From assembly GCF_013041805.1 (NCBI RefSeq), contig NZ_JABDRI010000018.1:1-64000 (forward strand): 64,000 nucleotides of DNA. Direction: 5' to 3'. This document shows positions 28,904-39,402 of this stretch, piece by piece. The position numbers and the translations under genes were made by a program. Source of the DNA: Lutibacter sp. GTDB lineage: Bacteria > Bacteroidota > Bacteroidia > Flavobacteriales > Flavobacteriaceae. The notes beneath the pieces were generated by a model. That model saw only the letters and a list, made by a program, of their open reading frames with translations, was not told the origin of the DNA and searched no databases. Within the stretch, counting starts at the first letter, position 1; each line of letters begins with the position of its first letter.

Positions 28904-30080
28904 GTAAAATATCTAAAGGGTTTTCATCATTATCTATACTCTCTTTTTTTTCTTTATCAGCAGTTACACTTAATATAATACCCAATGCAAAACATGTCAT
29001 CCAAATTGAGGTACCTCCACTGCTTATAAGTGGTAATGTTTGTCCAGTTACTGGAAATAAATTAACCGCAACCGCCATATTAATTATTGCTTGAAAAATA
29101 ATGGGTAAACCAACTCCAATGATTAATAATGTAGCAAAAATGCTTGTTGCTTTTTTTGCTGCCATCACAATTCTAAAGAGCAATAAAAAATACATAAGTA
29201 TTACAACTGAAGCTCCTAACAGTCCATATTCTTCAACAATAATGGCAAAAATAAAATCGGATGATGATTGTGGTAAAAAGTTTTTCTGAATACTCTTTCC
29301 AGGTCCTCTTCCTTGCAAACCACCACTAGCTATTGCTATTTTGGCTTTTTCTACCTGATAACCTTCTTCAGCATTCTTGTTTGAAAAATTTTCTATTCTA
29401 CTCATCCAAGTATCAACTCTATTTGGCATTGCATCAGGAAATGCTTTTGCAACAAGCACAAATAGAGTTAAACTTAGAACACCTATTCCCACAACAGATG
29501 CAATATATTTTAATGGATAACCACCAATAAATGACAGTAATAGTATCATGCAAAAAACAATAGCAGTAGTTGAAAAGTTAGCAGGTAAAATTAAAGCTAA
29601 AATACAAGCGACTGGTAACCATAATTGAAGTGCTGTTTCTTTAAAAGTTATGTTTTCATTATCTTTATTACGAGCTAAATAACGCGCTACATAAACCATT
29701 AATACCAAACCGGCCAATGTTGAAGTTTGAAAACCGATTCCAATAAATGGAATTTGAATCCAACGACTTGCATTTGCACCTCCAATAGTAGTTCCTTGTG
29801 TAATGGTATAAATCAATAAAAATATAACCAGCGGAATCATTAATACTGACCCTCCACTGAAATACCTAAAAGGAATTTTATGAACAGCATAAATAATTAA
29901 GAAACCACAAATCAATAAAAAAGCATGCTTGAATAAATGAAACGTAGTAGTTCCATTATTTACTACATATACTAAATTTGTACTTGCACTATATACTGGT
30001 AAAAACGACAACACAGCCAATATGGTAACTATTGCCCAAATTGCGCGATCTCCTTCAATATTTTTGAGTATATTTTTCAA
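28887..30080 (-). CDS. ftsW: Division SEDS glycosyltransferase FtsW
   Basis: Septal peptidoglycan polymerase paired with FtsI. The 397-residue multipass membrane protein has [33 protein letters not shown] and the C-terminal [20 protein letters not shown] block that marks the family. The order murD-ftsW-murG is standard. RodA near the window start is the elongation counterpart. Confidence 0.96.
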   Translation of the reverse strand: MKNILKNIEGDRAIWAIVTILAVLSFLPVYSASTNLVYVVNNGTTTFHLFKHAFLLICGFLIIYAVHKIPFRYFSGGSVLMIPLVIFLLIYTITQGTTIGGANASRWIQIPFIGIGFQTSTLAGLVLMVYVARYLARNKDNENITFKETALQLWLPVACILALILPANFSTTAIVFCMILLLSFIGGYPLKYIASVVGIGVLSLTLFVLVAKAFPDAMPNRVDTWMSRIENFSNKNAEEGYQVEKAKIAIASGGLQGRGPGKSIQKNFLPQSSSDFIFAIIVEEYGLLGASVVILMYFLLLFRIVMAAKKATSIFATLLIIGVGLPIIFQAIINMAVAVNLFPVTGQTLPLISSGGTSIWMTCFALGIILSVTADKEKKESIDNDENPLDILHEAIG

Positions 30081-30102
30081 GTTCTAGCTTCTAAAAATTA
30101 AA

Positions 30103-31434
30103 TTATAATTCTCTAACGGCTTGTTTAAATTTATTTCCTCTGTCTTCATAATTTTCAAATAAATCAAAACTAGCGCATGCTGGAGACAACAAAACATTAT
30201 CTCCTTTTTCTGCAATTTTATATGCTACTTTAACCGCTTCTTCTGCACCTGCAGTTTCCACGATTAAATCAACAACATTGTAAAATGTTTCTACAATTTT
30301 TCTATTATCGACCCCTAAACAAATTATTGCCTTAACTTTTTCTCGTACCAACGGCATTAAATCTAAATAATCATTTCCTTTATCTACTCCTCCAACTATC
30401 CAAAGTGTTGGAGATTGCATACTATCTAATGCATAAAATGTTGCATTCACATTTGTTGCCTTTGAGTCATTAATATAATCAACTCCGTTAATTGTTAACA
30501 CCTTTTCCAGTCTATGCTCAGCACCTTCAAAATCCTCTAAACTTTCTCTTATTAAGTCTTTTCTAACTTTTAGTATTGAAGCTGCCATAGCCGCTGCCAT
30601 AGCATTTTTTGTGTTATGTTTTCCTTTTAATGCTAGATTTGAAGTCTTCATTATAGTATCTTCTATTTTATATTTTATTATTATTGTATCTTCTTTTAAA
30701 TAAACACCTTTTTCTACTTCTTTTTTTAATGAAAATGGAACTAAAGTTGCCTTTACCTTATTGCGTTTTAACCAATCTAAAATAACTTCATCATCCGCGT
30801 CATAAATTAAAAAATCATCTTCTGTTTGATTTTTTGTAATTCTAAACTTTGAATTGATATAATTTTCAAATTGATAATCATATCTATCTAAATGATCAGG
30901 AGTTATATTAGTAATAATTGCAATATGTGGTGCAAAATCTTCAATACCATCTAATTGAAAACTACTTAACTCCAACACATGAAATGCTGAATCTTTTTCA
31001 GCAACTTGTTGTGCAAAACTATTCCCAATATTTCCTCCCATACTTACATTAAGTTTAGCTTTTTTTAATATATTATTTACTAACATTGTTGTTGTAGTTT
31101 TACCATTTGATCCTGTAATACCAACAATAACTCCATTTGTAAATTTTGCCGCAAACTCAATTTCAGAAATTACCAAAATCCCTTTTTCCCTCAATGCTCT
31201 CACCACATTAACAGAATCTGGAATTCCCGGACTCTTCATAACCAAATCAGCATCAAAAATTTTAACTTCTGTATGATTTCCTTCTTCAAAAGAAATATTA
31301 TTATTTAAAAGAACTTTTTTATACTTTTTTGCAATTATTCCTTTATCAGAAACAAAAACATTATATCCTTTTTGTTTTCCCAAAATGGCTGTTCCAACAC
31401 CGCTTTCACCTGCTCCTAGGATAACTAATTTCAT
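30103..31434 (-). CDS. murD: UDP-N-acetylmuramoylalanine--D-glutamate ligase
   Basis: Adds D-Glu to the stem peptide. The 443-residue Mur ligase has N-terminal LGAGESGVGTAILGKQKG, ATP loop GITGSNGKTTTTMLVNNIL near residue 107, NITPDHLDRYDY and the C-terminal INDSKATNVNATFYAL. Its start codon directly abuts the mraY stop. Confidence 0.97.
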   Translation of the reverse strand: MKLVILGAGESGVGTAILGKQKGYNVFVSDKGIIAKKYKKVLLNNNISFEEGNHTEVKIFDADLVMKSPGIPDSVNVVRALREKGILVISEIEFAAKFTNGVIVGITGSNGKTTTTMLVNNILKKAKLNVSMGGNIGNSFAQQVAEKDSAFHVLELSSFQLDGIEDFAPHIAIITNITPDHLDRYDYQFENYINSKFRITKNQTEDDFLIYDADDEVILDWLKRNKVKATLVPFSLKKEVEKGVYLKEDTIIIKYKIEDTIMKTSNLALKGKHNTKNAMAAAMAASILKVRKDLIRESLEDFEGAEHRLEKVLTINGVDYINDSKATNVNATFYALDSMQSPTLWIVGGVDKGNDYLDLMPLVREKVKAIICLGVDNRKIVETFYNVVDLIVETAGAEEAVKVAYKIAEKGDNVLLSPACASFDLFENYEDRGNKFKQAVREL

Positions 31435-32661
31435 TTATCGCAACTTTAAAGTTACTATTGCAAATACCGCTAATAAAATTCCAATAATCCAAAAGCGAGT
31501 AACAATTTTACTTTCATGATATCCAGTTTTTTGATAATGATGATGCAATGGTGACATTTTAAAAATTCGCCTTCCTTCTCCATACTTTTTTCTAGAATAT
31601 TTAAAGTAACTTACCTGAAGTATCACTGATAAAGTTTCAATGAAAAACACTCCTGCTAAAATGGGAATTAATAATTCCTTACGAACTGATATTGCTAAAA
31701 CAGCAATAATACCTCCAATAGTTAAGCTACCTGTATCTCCCATAAAAACTTGAGCGGGGTAGGTGTTATACCATAAAAACCCAACTAAAGCACCAACAAA
31801 CGCTGCGATAAAAATGGTCATTTCTCCAGAATTTGGTATGTACATAACATCCAAATAATTAGCGAAAATAATATTACCCGAAACCCACGCAAAAATCCCT
31901 AATGTAAGAACAATGATTGCCGAAGATCCTGCCGCTAACCCATCAATACCGTCTGTTAAATTTGCTCCATTCGAAACTGCAGTTATAATAAAAATTACAA
32001 TAGGGATAAAAATTATCCAAGCGTAATCCTTCAAACCTTTTCCAAACAATTCCAAAACACTCGCATACTCTAATTCATTATTTTTTAAAAATGGAATTGT
32101 TGTTTTTGTAGATTTCTCAGCATCCGCAAATAAAACTGGAACCCCCTTTTCTGTAACATATTGATCCTTTACAGGTAACTTTTCTTTCATAGTTACACTA
32201 GGATGAAAATAAAGCATTGCACCAACAAAAATCCCCAAAGTAACCTGACCCAAAATTTTGAATCTTCCTTTTAGTCCGTCTTTGTCTTTTTTGAAAATTT
32301 TAATATAATCATCAATAAACCCAATTGCACCCATCCACAAGGTTGTAACAATTAACAGAATTATATATATGTTATCTATTTGAGCAAATAATAATACCGG
32401 TATTAAGGTTGCTAAAATTATAATTACACCTCCCATTGTTGGTGTGCCAGCTTTTTCTACTTGTCCTTCAAGTCCTAAATCCCTCACCGATTCACCTACT
32501 TGCATTCGCTGTAAATAATTGATAATTCTTTTTCCATAAATTGTTGAAAAAAGTAATGAAAGAATAAAAGCCAATGCAGATCTAAAAGAGATATATTGAA
32601 ATAACCCTGCTCCTGTTACATTGTAATGATTTTCTAAATATTCAAATAAATAATATAACAT
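31435..32661 (-). CDS. mraY: Phospho-MurNAc-pentapeptide transferase MraY
   Basis: Integral membrane enzyme that makes lipid I on undecaprenyl phosphate. Conserved Asp motifs are [24 protein letters not shown] and [13 protein letters not shown], and the HHHYQKTG element lies near the C-terminus. At 408 residues it is about 45 longer than E. coli MraY. The excess is a soluble-looking insert near residues 158-205, between two membrane helices, with charged [20 protein letters not shown]. Such an insert appears typical of this phylum. Confidence 0.96.
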   Translation of the reverse strand: MLYYLFEYLENHYNVTGAGLFQYISFRSALAFILSLLFSTIYGKRIINYLQRMQVGESVRDLGLEGQVEKAGTPTMGGVIIILATLIPVLLFAQIDNIYIILLIVTTLWMGAIGFIDDYIKIFKKDKDGLKGRFKILGQVTLGIFVGAMLYFHPSVTMKEKLPVKDQYVTEKGVPVLFADAEKSTKTTIPFLKNNELEYASVLELFGKGLKDYAWIIFIPIVIFIITAVSNGANLTDGIDGLAAGSSAIIVLTLGIFAWVSGNIIFANYLDVMYIPNSGEMTIFIAAFVGALVGFLWYNTYPAQVFMGDTGSLTIGGIIAVLAISVRKELLIPILAGVFFIETLSVILQVSYFKYSRKKYGEGRRIFKMSPLHHHYQKTGYHESKIVTRFWIIGILLAVFAIVTLKLR

Positions 32662-32665
32662 GCTT

Positions 32666-34129
32666 TTAGCTTTCTATGGATTTTAACAGTTTAGTTATTT
32701 TTTCATAATCGTCGAAATGCGATCGCTTTCCATTCACTTCTTGATACGTTTCATGCCCTTTTCCTGCTATTAAAATAATATCTCCATTATGAGCAAATTT
32801 GGTTGCTGTTTTAATAGCTTGTTCTCTATCTAAAATCGATACTGTTTTTTTAAAATTTTGAGGCTCAACTCCAGCTTCAATTTCCTCAATAATTGATTGT
32901 GGATTTTCACTTCTTGGATTGTCTGAAGTAAAAATCACCTGTGTACTCAACTGAGAAGCTATTCGTCCCATGATTGGACGTTTGGCTTTATCGCGATCTC
33001 CACCACATCCCACAACGGTAATAATTTGTTCATTACCCGTTTTTATATTATTAATGGTTTCTAATACATTTTTTAAAGCATCTGGCGTATGTGCATAATC
33101 AATTACAGCTGTAATACCATTGCTAGAAATAAAATGTTGAAACCTACCGCTGACACTTTCTAATTCACTAATATGTGTTAGTGTTTCCGTAGAATCTAAA
33201 CCTAACAAATTAGCAACTCCATACACAGCAACTAAATTATAAGCATTAAAACTACCTGTTAATTTTGTCCAAACTTCATTTCCATTGATATTGAGTAATA
33301 GCCCTGAAAATTGATTTTCCAAAATTTTAGCTTTAAAATTTGCCATCGTTTTTAAAGCATAGCCGTATTTTTTTGCAATTGTATTTTGAAGCATTACTCC
33401 TCCATTTTTATCATCAATATTTACCAAGGCAAAAGCAGACTTTGGCAAACCATCAAAAAATGATTTTTTTACATCTCTATATTCCTTAAATGTTTTATGA
33501 TAATCTAAATGATCGTGTGTTAAATTTGTAAATACACCTCCACTAAATTGCAACCCTTCTGTTCTTTTTTGATGAATTCCGTGAGAACTAACTTCCATAA
33601 AACAATAATCAATACCTAACTCAACCATTTCATTTAAGTACTTATTAATTAAAACAGAATTTGGTGTAGTGTGAGTCGCTTCATATTGAAATGTATCAAC
33701 CATAATTTTAACAGTTGACAAAAGCCCTGTTTTATAACCCGCTTTTTGAAACAATTGATATAATAGCGTTGTAATTGTAGTTTTTCCATTTGTACCAGTA
33801 ACACCAACTAATTTTAATTTTGAAGAAGGATTATCGTAAAAATTGGAAGCTATAATTGCTAATGCGCTATTTGAATCCTCAACTTGGATATAGGTAACAT
33901 TTTCAACTATTTTAGTTGGTAAATCTTCACAAACAATTGCACTTGCTCCTAAACTAATTGCTTTATCAATAAATTTATGTCCATCAAACACAAGACCTTT
34001 TTGAGCAACAAACAAACTATTTGACTTAACTTCTCTAGAATCAAATTCAATGCTTTGTACTTGTTTTTCAGTACTGCCATAAATAGCATTGATACTAACC
34101 TTATATAATATGTCTTTAATTAACCTCAA
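32666..34129 (-). CDS. murE: UDP-MurNAc-tripeptide synthetase (meso-diaminopimelate adding)
   Basis: Adds the third stem residue. The 487-residue ligase has [19 protein letters not shown] near residue 107, [13 protein letters not shown] and a DNPR motif ([10 protein letters not shown]) near residue 403. DNPR is the known marker for meso-diaminopimelate rather than lysine, so the cell wall is of the Gram-negative mDAP type. The stop of ftsI and this start are adjacent. Confidence 0.96.
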   Translation of the reverse strand: MRLIKDILYKVSINAIYGSTEKQVQSIEFDSREVKSNSLFVAQKGLVFDGHKFIDKAISLGASAIVCEDLPTKIVENVTYIQVEDSNSALAIIASNFYDNPSSKLKLVGVTGTNGKTTITTLLYQLFQKAGYKTGLLSTVKIMVDTFQYEATHTTPNSVLINKYLNEMVELGIDYCFMEVSSHGIHQKRTEGLQFSGGVFTNLTHDHLDYHKTFKEYRDVKKSFFDGLPKSAFALVNIDDKNGGVMLQNTIAKKYGYALKTMANFKAKILENQFSGLLLNINGNEVWTKLTGSFNAYNLVAVYGVANLLGLDSTETLTHISELESVSGRFQHFISSNGITAVIDYAHTPDALKNVLETINNIKTGNEQIITVVGCGGDRDKAKRPIMGRIASQLSTQVIFTSDNPRSENPQSIIEEIEAGVEPQNFKKTVSILDREQAIKTATKFAHNGDIILIAGKGHETYQEVNGKRSHFDDYEKITKLLKSIES

Positions 34130-36121
34130 CTAAATTAATTTTAATACTATTGTTGCTCCTTTTACTAGCTTTTCACCAGCATTTATTGATTGTTCGTTCA
34201 CTTTCCCCTCACCTTGAAAATTTACAGTTAAACCTATATTTTCAAGTAAAGAAATGGCATCCATAGCTGCCATTCCTTTTACATTTGGGATTGAAGTAAA
34301 TTCCTTGTTTGATTTTGAATAATATGTATCATAGCTATTTTTAACACTTGCAAAATTTGGTGCAACATTATCAATCTTATTAATAATATAATTTGAAGTA
34401 TAAATTTTTTGTGCTATATCTTTAAATACTGGGCCAGAAACATCAGCTCCATAAAAACCAGTTTTAATATCAGGTTTATGAATAACTACAATGCAAGAGT
34501 ACTTGGGATTTTCAGCTGGAAAATACCCAGTAAATGACGAAATATACTTCTTGTCTTTTTGCCATTCCACACTATTTCCATATTCTGTTCTGGCAGTACC
34601 TGTTTTACCTGCCATGGAGAAATGTTCGTCATACAATTTTTGACCAGTTCCTCTTACCACTACATTTTTCAAAATTTCTTGAACTTTACTAATCGTCTCT
34701 TTTGAGCAAATTTGAGGGTCAATTACTTCTTTTTCGAAAACTTGAACATTTTTATTCCAAGCACGAATTTCTTTTACAAATTTTGGTTTTATCATTTCAC
34801 CATTATTTGCAATTGCATTGTAAAATGTCAACGTTTGTAAAGGCGTTAATGTGAGATTGTAGCCATAAGCTATAGATGCTAATGCATTTTTACTCCATAT
34901 TTCATCTCCTGGACTTGGAATATTTGGCTTCCCTTCTCCTTTTATTGATAGCCCAATTTGATTATTTAAATGCATTTTTTTTAAGCTATTTATAAACTTG
35001 TCAGGTTGCTCATAAAAATTTTCATCAATCAATCTGGCAAATCCAATATTTGAAGAAACCTCTAAGGCACGGGCCGCAGAAATTTTACCATATCCACCTC
35101 TTTTAGAATCATTAATATATCTTCCGTGCATTTTAAATCTTCCTTCACCAGTATCAACAACTGTGCTTGTATCAATTGCTCCTAATTCTAAAGCTGCAAC
35201 CATTGACATTACTTTAAAAGCTGATCCAGGTTCATGAGATTCATAAATTGCATAGTTTCTTTTCTCATAATATTTCCCTTGGGAACTTCTTCCTAGGTTA
35301 GAAATTGCTTTAATTTCACCTGTCTTAGTCTCCATAACAACTACACAACCATGCTCTGCTTGATAATACTCCAATTGTTTTAACAAAGAATGATGAGCAA
35401 TATCTTGAATGTTAATATCAATAGTGGTTACAATATCTTTACCATCAATTGGCTCCTTTTCATTTGTATCATTTATTGGTTTCCATTGACCTTGAGCAAT
35501 TTTTTGTTTCATTCTCCAACCGTGCTTTCCTTTCAAATAACTTCTGTATGCACCTTCAATTCCTGGCCCACCTCTGTAATCATCATAACCTATAGTTCTT
35601 TCAGCAACTTTACCTAGTGGATGTGCTCTCACTGTAGACTGCTCTGCAATAAAGCCTCCTTTATACATTCCTAACTTAAAAATTGGAAAACTCTTAATCT
35701 TCATATAATCGTTATATCCCAATTTTTTAGTAATAAACAAATACCGGTTTCTATTGTTTCGTGCTTTTCTAATTTTTGATTCCCAATAAGAAGCTTTATT
35801 TCCAAGCATTGTTGATAACTCAACAGAAAGATTTCTTATTTCATTTTCAAATACTTTTGCATCAACTGTAACAGCATCCATTCTAATTTCATATTGAGAC
35901 ATTGATGTTGCTAATAAACTCCCATCAGCTGAAAAAACATTTCCTCTATTTGCAAAGATGGTGTCGTTTCTAAGTGTCAATTGTTCTGACAAGTTTCTAT
36001 ATTTTTCACCATCAGCAAATTGAATAGTTGTTAGTCTAAAAATTATAGCTATTAAAAACAACGTGATAAATACGAATACAACGTATAGTTTATTTAATAT
36101 GTTTTTTTGTGTAACAGCCAA
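34130..36121 (-). CDS. ftsI: Septal transpeptidase FtsI/PBP3 with C-terminal PASTA domain
   Basis: Class B penicillin-binding protein that cross-links septal peptidoglycan. The 663 residues have an N-terminal membrane anchor (about 12-30) and a dimerisation domain. The transpeptidase has SxxK (GSAFK near residue 300), SSN and KTGTARTEYG near residue 505. A single PASTA domain follows at about 600-663 (IPNVKGMAAMDAISLLENIG). E. coli FtsI has no PASTA; Bacteroidota members often do. It pairs with FtsW in the same cluster. Confidence 0.95.
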   Translation of the reverse strand: MAVTQKNILNKLYVVFVFITLFLIAIIFRLTTIQFADGEKYRNLSEQLTLRNDTIFANRGNVFSADGSLLATSMSQYEIRMDAVTVDAKVFENEIRNLSVELSTMLGNKASYWESKIRKARNNRNRYLFITKKLGYNDYMKIKSFPIFKLGMYKGGFIAEQSTVRAHPLGKVAERTIGYDDYRGGPGIEGAYRSYLKGKHGWRMKQKIAQGQWKPINDTNEKEPIDGKDIVTTIDINIQDIAHHSLLKQLEYYQAEHGCVVVMETKTGEIKAISNLGRSSQGKYYEKRNYAIYESHEPGSAFKVMSMVAALELGAIDTSTVVDTGEGRFKMHGRYINDSKRGGYGKISAARALEVSSNIGFARLIDENFYEQPDKFINSLKKMHLNNQIGLSIKGEGKPNIPSPGDEIWSKNALASIAYGYNLTLTPLQTLTFYNAIANNGEMIKPKFVKEIRAWNKNVQVFEKEVIDPQICSKETISKVQEILKNVVVRGTGQKLYDEHFSMAGKTGTARTEYGNSVEWQKDKKYISSFTGYFPAENPKYSCIVVIHKPDIKTGFYGADVSGPVFKDIAQKIYTSNYIINKIDNVAPNFASVKNSYDTYYSKSNKEFTSIPNVKGMAAMDAISLLENIGLTVNFQGEGKVNEQSINAGEKLVKGATIVLKLI

Positions 36122-36123
36122 TT

Positions 36124-36453
36124 TTAGTTGTTTTTTGAAGTTACCCTTATAACTTGTGGCGGATTGTCACTTGGTTTTAATTCCAAATCCAATACTTTAT
36201 TTCTAATTGTTGATTCTAATTTTAATTTCATTGAAATTGAACGCGTATCAACAAATTCTGATTGCAATTCTTTTATTTGTTTATTTAATCTTGCAATCTC
36301 CATCACTTTTTTATCTGAGCTATGCGAACTTGCAATCATTAGCAACATTAACATCACCACAAACAAAATAAAGCGCCAATTTTTAAAGGAATTATCACTT
36401 ACTAAAAAATTCCCTTTTAATATATCGTATATGCTTCTCTTGAATGTTGACAT
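36124..36453 (-). CDS. ftsL: FtsL-like bitopic division protein
   Basis: Small divisome protein expected to form a coiled coil with FtsB and FtsQ. The 109 residues have a basic N-terminus, one membrane helix (about 27-43) and a heptad-like MEIARLNKQIKELQSEFVD coiled coil. The family diverges fast, so the name rests on size, topology and position between rsmH and ftsI. Its ATG overlaps the rsmH stop by one base (TAATG). Confidence 0.85.
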   Translation of the reverse strand: MSTFKRSIYDILKGNFLVSDNSFKNWRFILFVVMLMLLMIASSHSSDKKVMEIARLNKQIKELQSEFVDTRSISMKLKLESTIRNKVLDLELKPSDNPPQVIRVTSKNN

Positions 36454-37361
36454 TATTTTAATGTTGCTATTCTCAATTTTGCACTTCTAGCTCTATTATT
36501 TTCTTTTATTTCCTGAAAAGAAGGAACAATCATTTTTCCTACTTTTTTCATCGGAACATTTATATTTCCATAAAAATCCTTTTCTGGCTCACCCTCAAAA
36601 AGTCCGTTTCTAATAAATCTTTTAACCAATCTATCTTCTAAGGAATGATATGAAATTACACTCAAACGCCCTTCTGTATTCAACACTTCCGGTATCTGTA
36701 ACAAAAATTCTTTCAATACTTCAATCTCTTGATTTACCTCTATTCGAATAGCTTGAAATATTTGAGCTAAAACCTTATGTTCAACAGATTTTGGCACAAA
36801 TGCACTTAATACTTCTTTTAATTGAAAACTTGTTCTAATTTTCTTTTCAGCTCTAGTTTCAACTATTTTTTTCGCAATAGCTCTAGCATTTCTTAACTCT
36901 CCATATTGAAACAATACATCTGCTAATTTTTCTTCAGTATAGAAATTAACCACTTGAAAAGCTGATAACTCATCTGATTGATTCATTCTCATATCCAAAT
37001 CCGCGTCAAATCTTGTTGAGAATCCACGATCAGCTTCATCGAACTGATGAGATGAAACACCCAAGTCTGCTAAAATTCCATCTACTTTTTTCACTCCATA
37101 AAAACGCAAATACCTTTTTATAAATCTAAAATTCTGAGGAATCAACGTAAAACGTTCATCATCAATTATATTATTTTTTGCATCATCATCTTGATCAAAA
37201 GCAAATAGTTTTCCTTTTTCATTTAACCTACTTAATATTTCTTTTGAATGACCTCCACCACCAAAAGTAACATCAACATATACTCCGTTTGGCTTTATAT
37301 TCAAACCATCCACACTTTCTTTAAGTAAAACAGGGTTATGATACTCCATCATCATCGTCAA
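36453..37361 (-). CDS. rsmH: 16S rRNA (cytosine-1402 N4) methyltransferase
   Basis: SAM-dependent modification of the ribosomal P site. The 302-residue protein has YHNPVLLKESVDGL, SAM motif VDVTFGGGGHSKEIL near residue 28, DLGVSSHQFDEADRGFS and ISYHSLEDRLVKRF. Four in-frame ATG codons occur in the first five positions; the start may be 37361 or up to 12 bases later. Either way it overlaps the mraZ stop, implying coupling. Confidence 0.96.
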   Translation of the reverse strand: MTMMMEYHNPVLLKESVDGLNIKPNGVYVDVTFGGGGHSKEILSRLNEKGKLFAFDQDDDAKNNIIDDERFTLIPQNFRFIKRYLRFYGVKKVDGILADLGVSSHQFDEADRGFSTRFDADLDMRMNQSDELSAFQVVNFYTEEKLADVLFQYGELRNARAIAKKIVETRAEKKIRTSFQLKEVLSAFVPKSVEHKVLAQIFQAIRIEVNQEIEVLKEFLLQIPEVLNTEGRLSVISYHSLEDRLVKRFIRNGLFEGEPEKDFYGNINVPMKKVGKMIVPSFQEIKENNRARSAKLRIATLK

Positions 37362-37812
37362 ATTTTACAGTTCCCATAACCTCTTCCGCTAATTCTCCAA
37401 AACCATCAGCTAAATCTTCAACTACTTTTTCGTATGCTTCTTTGTCCCAAACCTCAATAATATTCACTGCTGAAGAAAGCACTACATCTTTCGTAATTCC
37501 CGCAAATGTTTGTAAGTCTTTCGGAATTAATAGTCGACCTGAAGCATCTAATTCAATAATTTTTACACCTGCTGTAAACCTTCTAATAAAATCATTATTC
37601 TTTTTTACAAATCTGTTAAGCCTGTTAACTTTTGACATCAAAACATTCCATTCCGACATTGGATACAATTCTAAACATGGATGGAAAACAGCACGTTTAA
37701 TCACAAACCCTTCTTGAAGAATGGGTGAAAGCTGTTTCTTTAATGCTGACGAAAGGGTAAGTCTTCCTTTAGTATCAGCTTTACATTCGTATGTCCCAAT
37801 TAAATTTACCAT
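37336..37812 (-). CDS. mraZ: Transcriptional regulator MraZ
   Basis: DNA-binding regulator of the dcw cluster. The 158 residues hold two AbrB-like swapped-hairpin domains, GTYECKADTKGRLTLSSALK and LDASGRLLIPKDLQTFAGI. I chose the ATG at 37812 (MVNLIGTYECKADTKGR). The frame is open to 37863, but those codons cover the MraZ boxes and the predicted promoter, so they cannot be coding. First gene of thirteen. Confidence 0.95.
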   Translation of the reverse strand: MVNLIGTYECKADTKGRLTLSSALKKQLSPILQEGFVIKRAVFHPCLELYPMSEWNVLMSKVNRLNRFVKKNNDFIRRFTAGVKIIELDASGRLLIPKDLQTFAGITKDVVLSSAVNIIEVWDKEAYEKVVEDLADGFGELAEEVMGTVKFDDDDGVS

Positions 37813-37830
37813 GGTTAAATTGACTGTATT

Positions 37831-37838
37831 CAAAAATA
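37831..37838 (-). promoter_or_regulatory. -7 element of the mraZ/dcw promoter
   Basis: Minus-strand TATTTTTG matches TAnnTTTG and puts the transcription start about 12 bases before the mraZ ATG. The MraZ boxes begin 10 bases upstream and take the place of the -33 region. Confidence 0.6.
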
Positions 37839-37848
37839 TAAATTTTTT

Positions 37849-37873
37849 CCCACAATTCCCCACTTTTACCCAC
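37849..37873 (-). promoter_or_regulatory. Three MraZ boxes (operator of the dcw cluster)
   Basis: GTGGG on the minus strand at 37849-37853, 37859-37863 and 37869-37873, exactly 10 bases apart. Direct GTGGG-type repeats at 10-bp spacing are the known MraZ target in other bacteria. The boxes lie between the -7 element and the region upstream, so bound MraZ would contact the -33 area. Confidence 0.8.
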
Positions 37874-37988
37874 TTTGTTAATAACTTTTAGAATTCCTAC
37901 TCTTGAAACAACTAATTTTTTGAAAAACAGCGAATTAAATTTTTATTTACCTTCAATTATAAAAAAGTGGTATTTTAGAAAAAAAAAC

Positions 37989-37996
37989 TACCTTTG
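37989..37996 (+). promoter_or_regulatory. Probable -7 element for the hydrolase-engB-rluA unit
   Basis: TACCTTTG fits TAnnTTTG, 25 bases before the ATG at 38022. The expected TTG position reads TGG. Confidence 0.45.
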
Positions 37997-38021
37997 TGGT
38001 CAGGATAAAAATTGAAATTTA

Positions 38022-38786
38022 ATGGGTAAAACTCTTATAAAAGAAGGAAAATTTAGTTATTTAGAAGCTGGAGAAGGACAGCCAATAATTATACTTCACG
38101 GGCTAATGGGAGCTTTAAGTAATTTTGATGATGTTTTGAGCTATTTTTCTGCTAAAGGTTACAAGGTAATTATTCCTGAACTTCCAATTTATTCTTTACC
38201 ATTGTTAAAAACAAATGTTAAAAGCATTTCTAAGTTTTTAAAAGAATTTATGATTTTTAAAAATATTGACAATGCTATTCTACTCGGAAATTCTTTAGGA
38301 GGACATATTGCCTTATATTTTACAAAATTAAATTTAAAAAATGTTTCTGGACTTGTACTTACAGGAAGTTCTGGCTTGTATGAAAAATCGATGGGAGACA
38401 CTTACCCTAAGAGAGGAAATTACGAGTATATAAAAGAAAAAACACAAGAAGTATTTTACGATCCTGAAATTGCAACTAAAGAGGTTGTTGATGAAGTATA
38501 CTCTTCAGTTAATGATAGAAGCAGAGTTATAAAAACACTAGCAATTGCTAAAAGTGCTATTAGACATAATATGGCGAAAGATTTGCCAGATATGAATACT
38601 CCAACCTGCTTAATTTGGGGTAAAAATGACCTTGTAACTCCTCCTGAAGTTGCTATCGACTTCCAAAAATTAATGCCAGATGCGAATTTATATTGGATTG
38701 ACAAGTGCGGACACGCCCCTATGATGGAGCATCCTGAAGAATTTAATAGAATTCTAGAAAACTGGCTAAAAGAAAGAAACTTATAA
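38022..38786 (+). CDS. Alpha/beta hydrolase
   Basis: Serine hydrolase of unknown substrate. The 254 residues show the oxyanion segment ILHGLMGALSNFDD, nucleophile elbow LLGNSLGGHIAL near residue 88-99, acid in IWGKNDLVTPPEV near residue 205 and catalytic His in DKCGHAPMMEHPEEF near residue 230. No signal peptide, so cytoplasmic. It is followed by engB after 3 bases; the pairing is common in flavobacteria, but a functional link is not known to me. Confidence 0.9.
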   Translation: MGKTLIKEGKFSYLEAGEGQPIIILHGLMGALSNFDDVLSYFSAKGYKVIIPELPIYSLPLLKTNVKSISKFLKEFMIFKNIDNAILLGNSLGGHIALYFTKLNLKNVSGLVLTGSSGLYEKSMGDTYPKRGNYEYIKEKTQEVFYDPEIATKEVVDEVYSSVNDRSRVIKTLAIAKSAIRHNMAKDLPDMNTPTCLIWGKNDLVTPPEVAIDFQKLMPDANLYWIDKCGHAPMMEHPEEFNRILENWLKERNL

Positions 38787-38789
38787 CTA

Positions 38790-39401
38790 ATGAAAATCAA
38801 AACAGCTGATTTTGTAATTAGTAATTCCGATGTGGCTAAATGTCCAAAAGAAAGGTTGCCAGAGTATGCATTTATTGGACGTTCTAATGTTGGAAAATCA
38901 TCCTTAATTAATATGCTAACTGGTCAAAATAAGTTAGCGAAAACCTCAGGAAGACCCGGAAAAACACAACTTATTAATCATTTTAAAATAAATAACAATT
39001 GGTTTTTAGTGGATTTGCCAGGATATGGTTATGCAAGAGTTTCCAAAACTGTTAAAAAAACTTTTCAAAGTTTTATAAAAAATTATTTCTTACAACGTGA
39101 GCAACTAATCTGTTCTTTTGTACTAGTTGACTGCAGACATGAACCTCAGAAAATTGATTTAGAGTTTATGGAGTTTTTAGGTGAAAATGAGATTCCATTT
39201 TGTATTATTTTTACAAAATCAGATAAATTAAAACTCTCTGAATTAAATAAAAATATCAAACTGTATACTAAAAAAATGACGAGCACTTTGTGGGAAACAA
39301 TGCCACAATATTTCGTTACTTCAGCAAGTTCCTCAAATGGGAAAGAAGAAGTACTTCAATATATTGATGAAATAAATCAGCAGCTCTCAGATAATTTATA
39401 A
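38790..39401 (+). CDS. engB: Ribosome-biogenesis GTPase EngB (YihA/YsxC)
   Basis: Essential GTPase in 50S assembly. The 203 residues have G1 GRSNVGKSSLINMLTG near residue 29, G2 with TSGRPGKTQ, G3 DLPGYGYA and G4 TKSDK near residue 143. It lies one base from the next gene. Confidence 0.95.
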   Translation: MKIKTADFVISNSDVAKCPKERLPEYAFIGRSNVGKSSLINMLTGQNKLAKTSGRPGKTQLINHFKINNNWFLVDLPGYGYARVSKTVKKTFQSFIKNYFLQREQLICSFVLVDCRHEPQKIDLEFMEFLGENEIPFCIIFTKSDKLKLSELNKNIKLYTKKMTSTLWETMPQYFVTSASSSNGKEEVLQYIDEINQQLSDNL

Positions 39402-39402
39402 A

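Noticed and set aside
37813-37863. mraZ start at 37863
   Set aside because: It would make the MraZ boxes and -7 element coding; the family start is at 37812.
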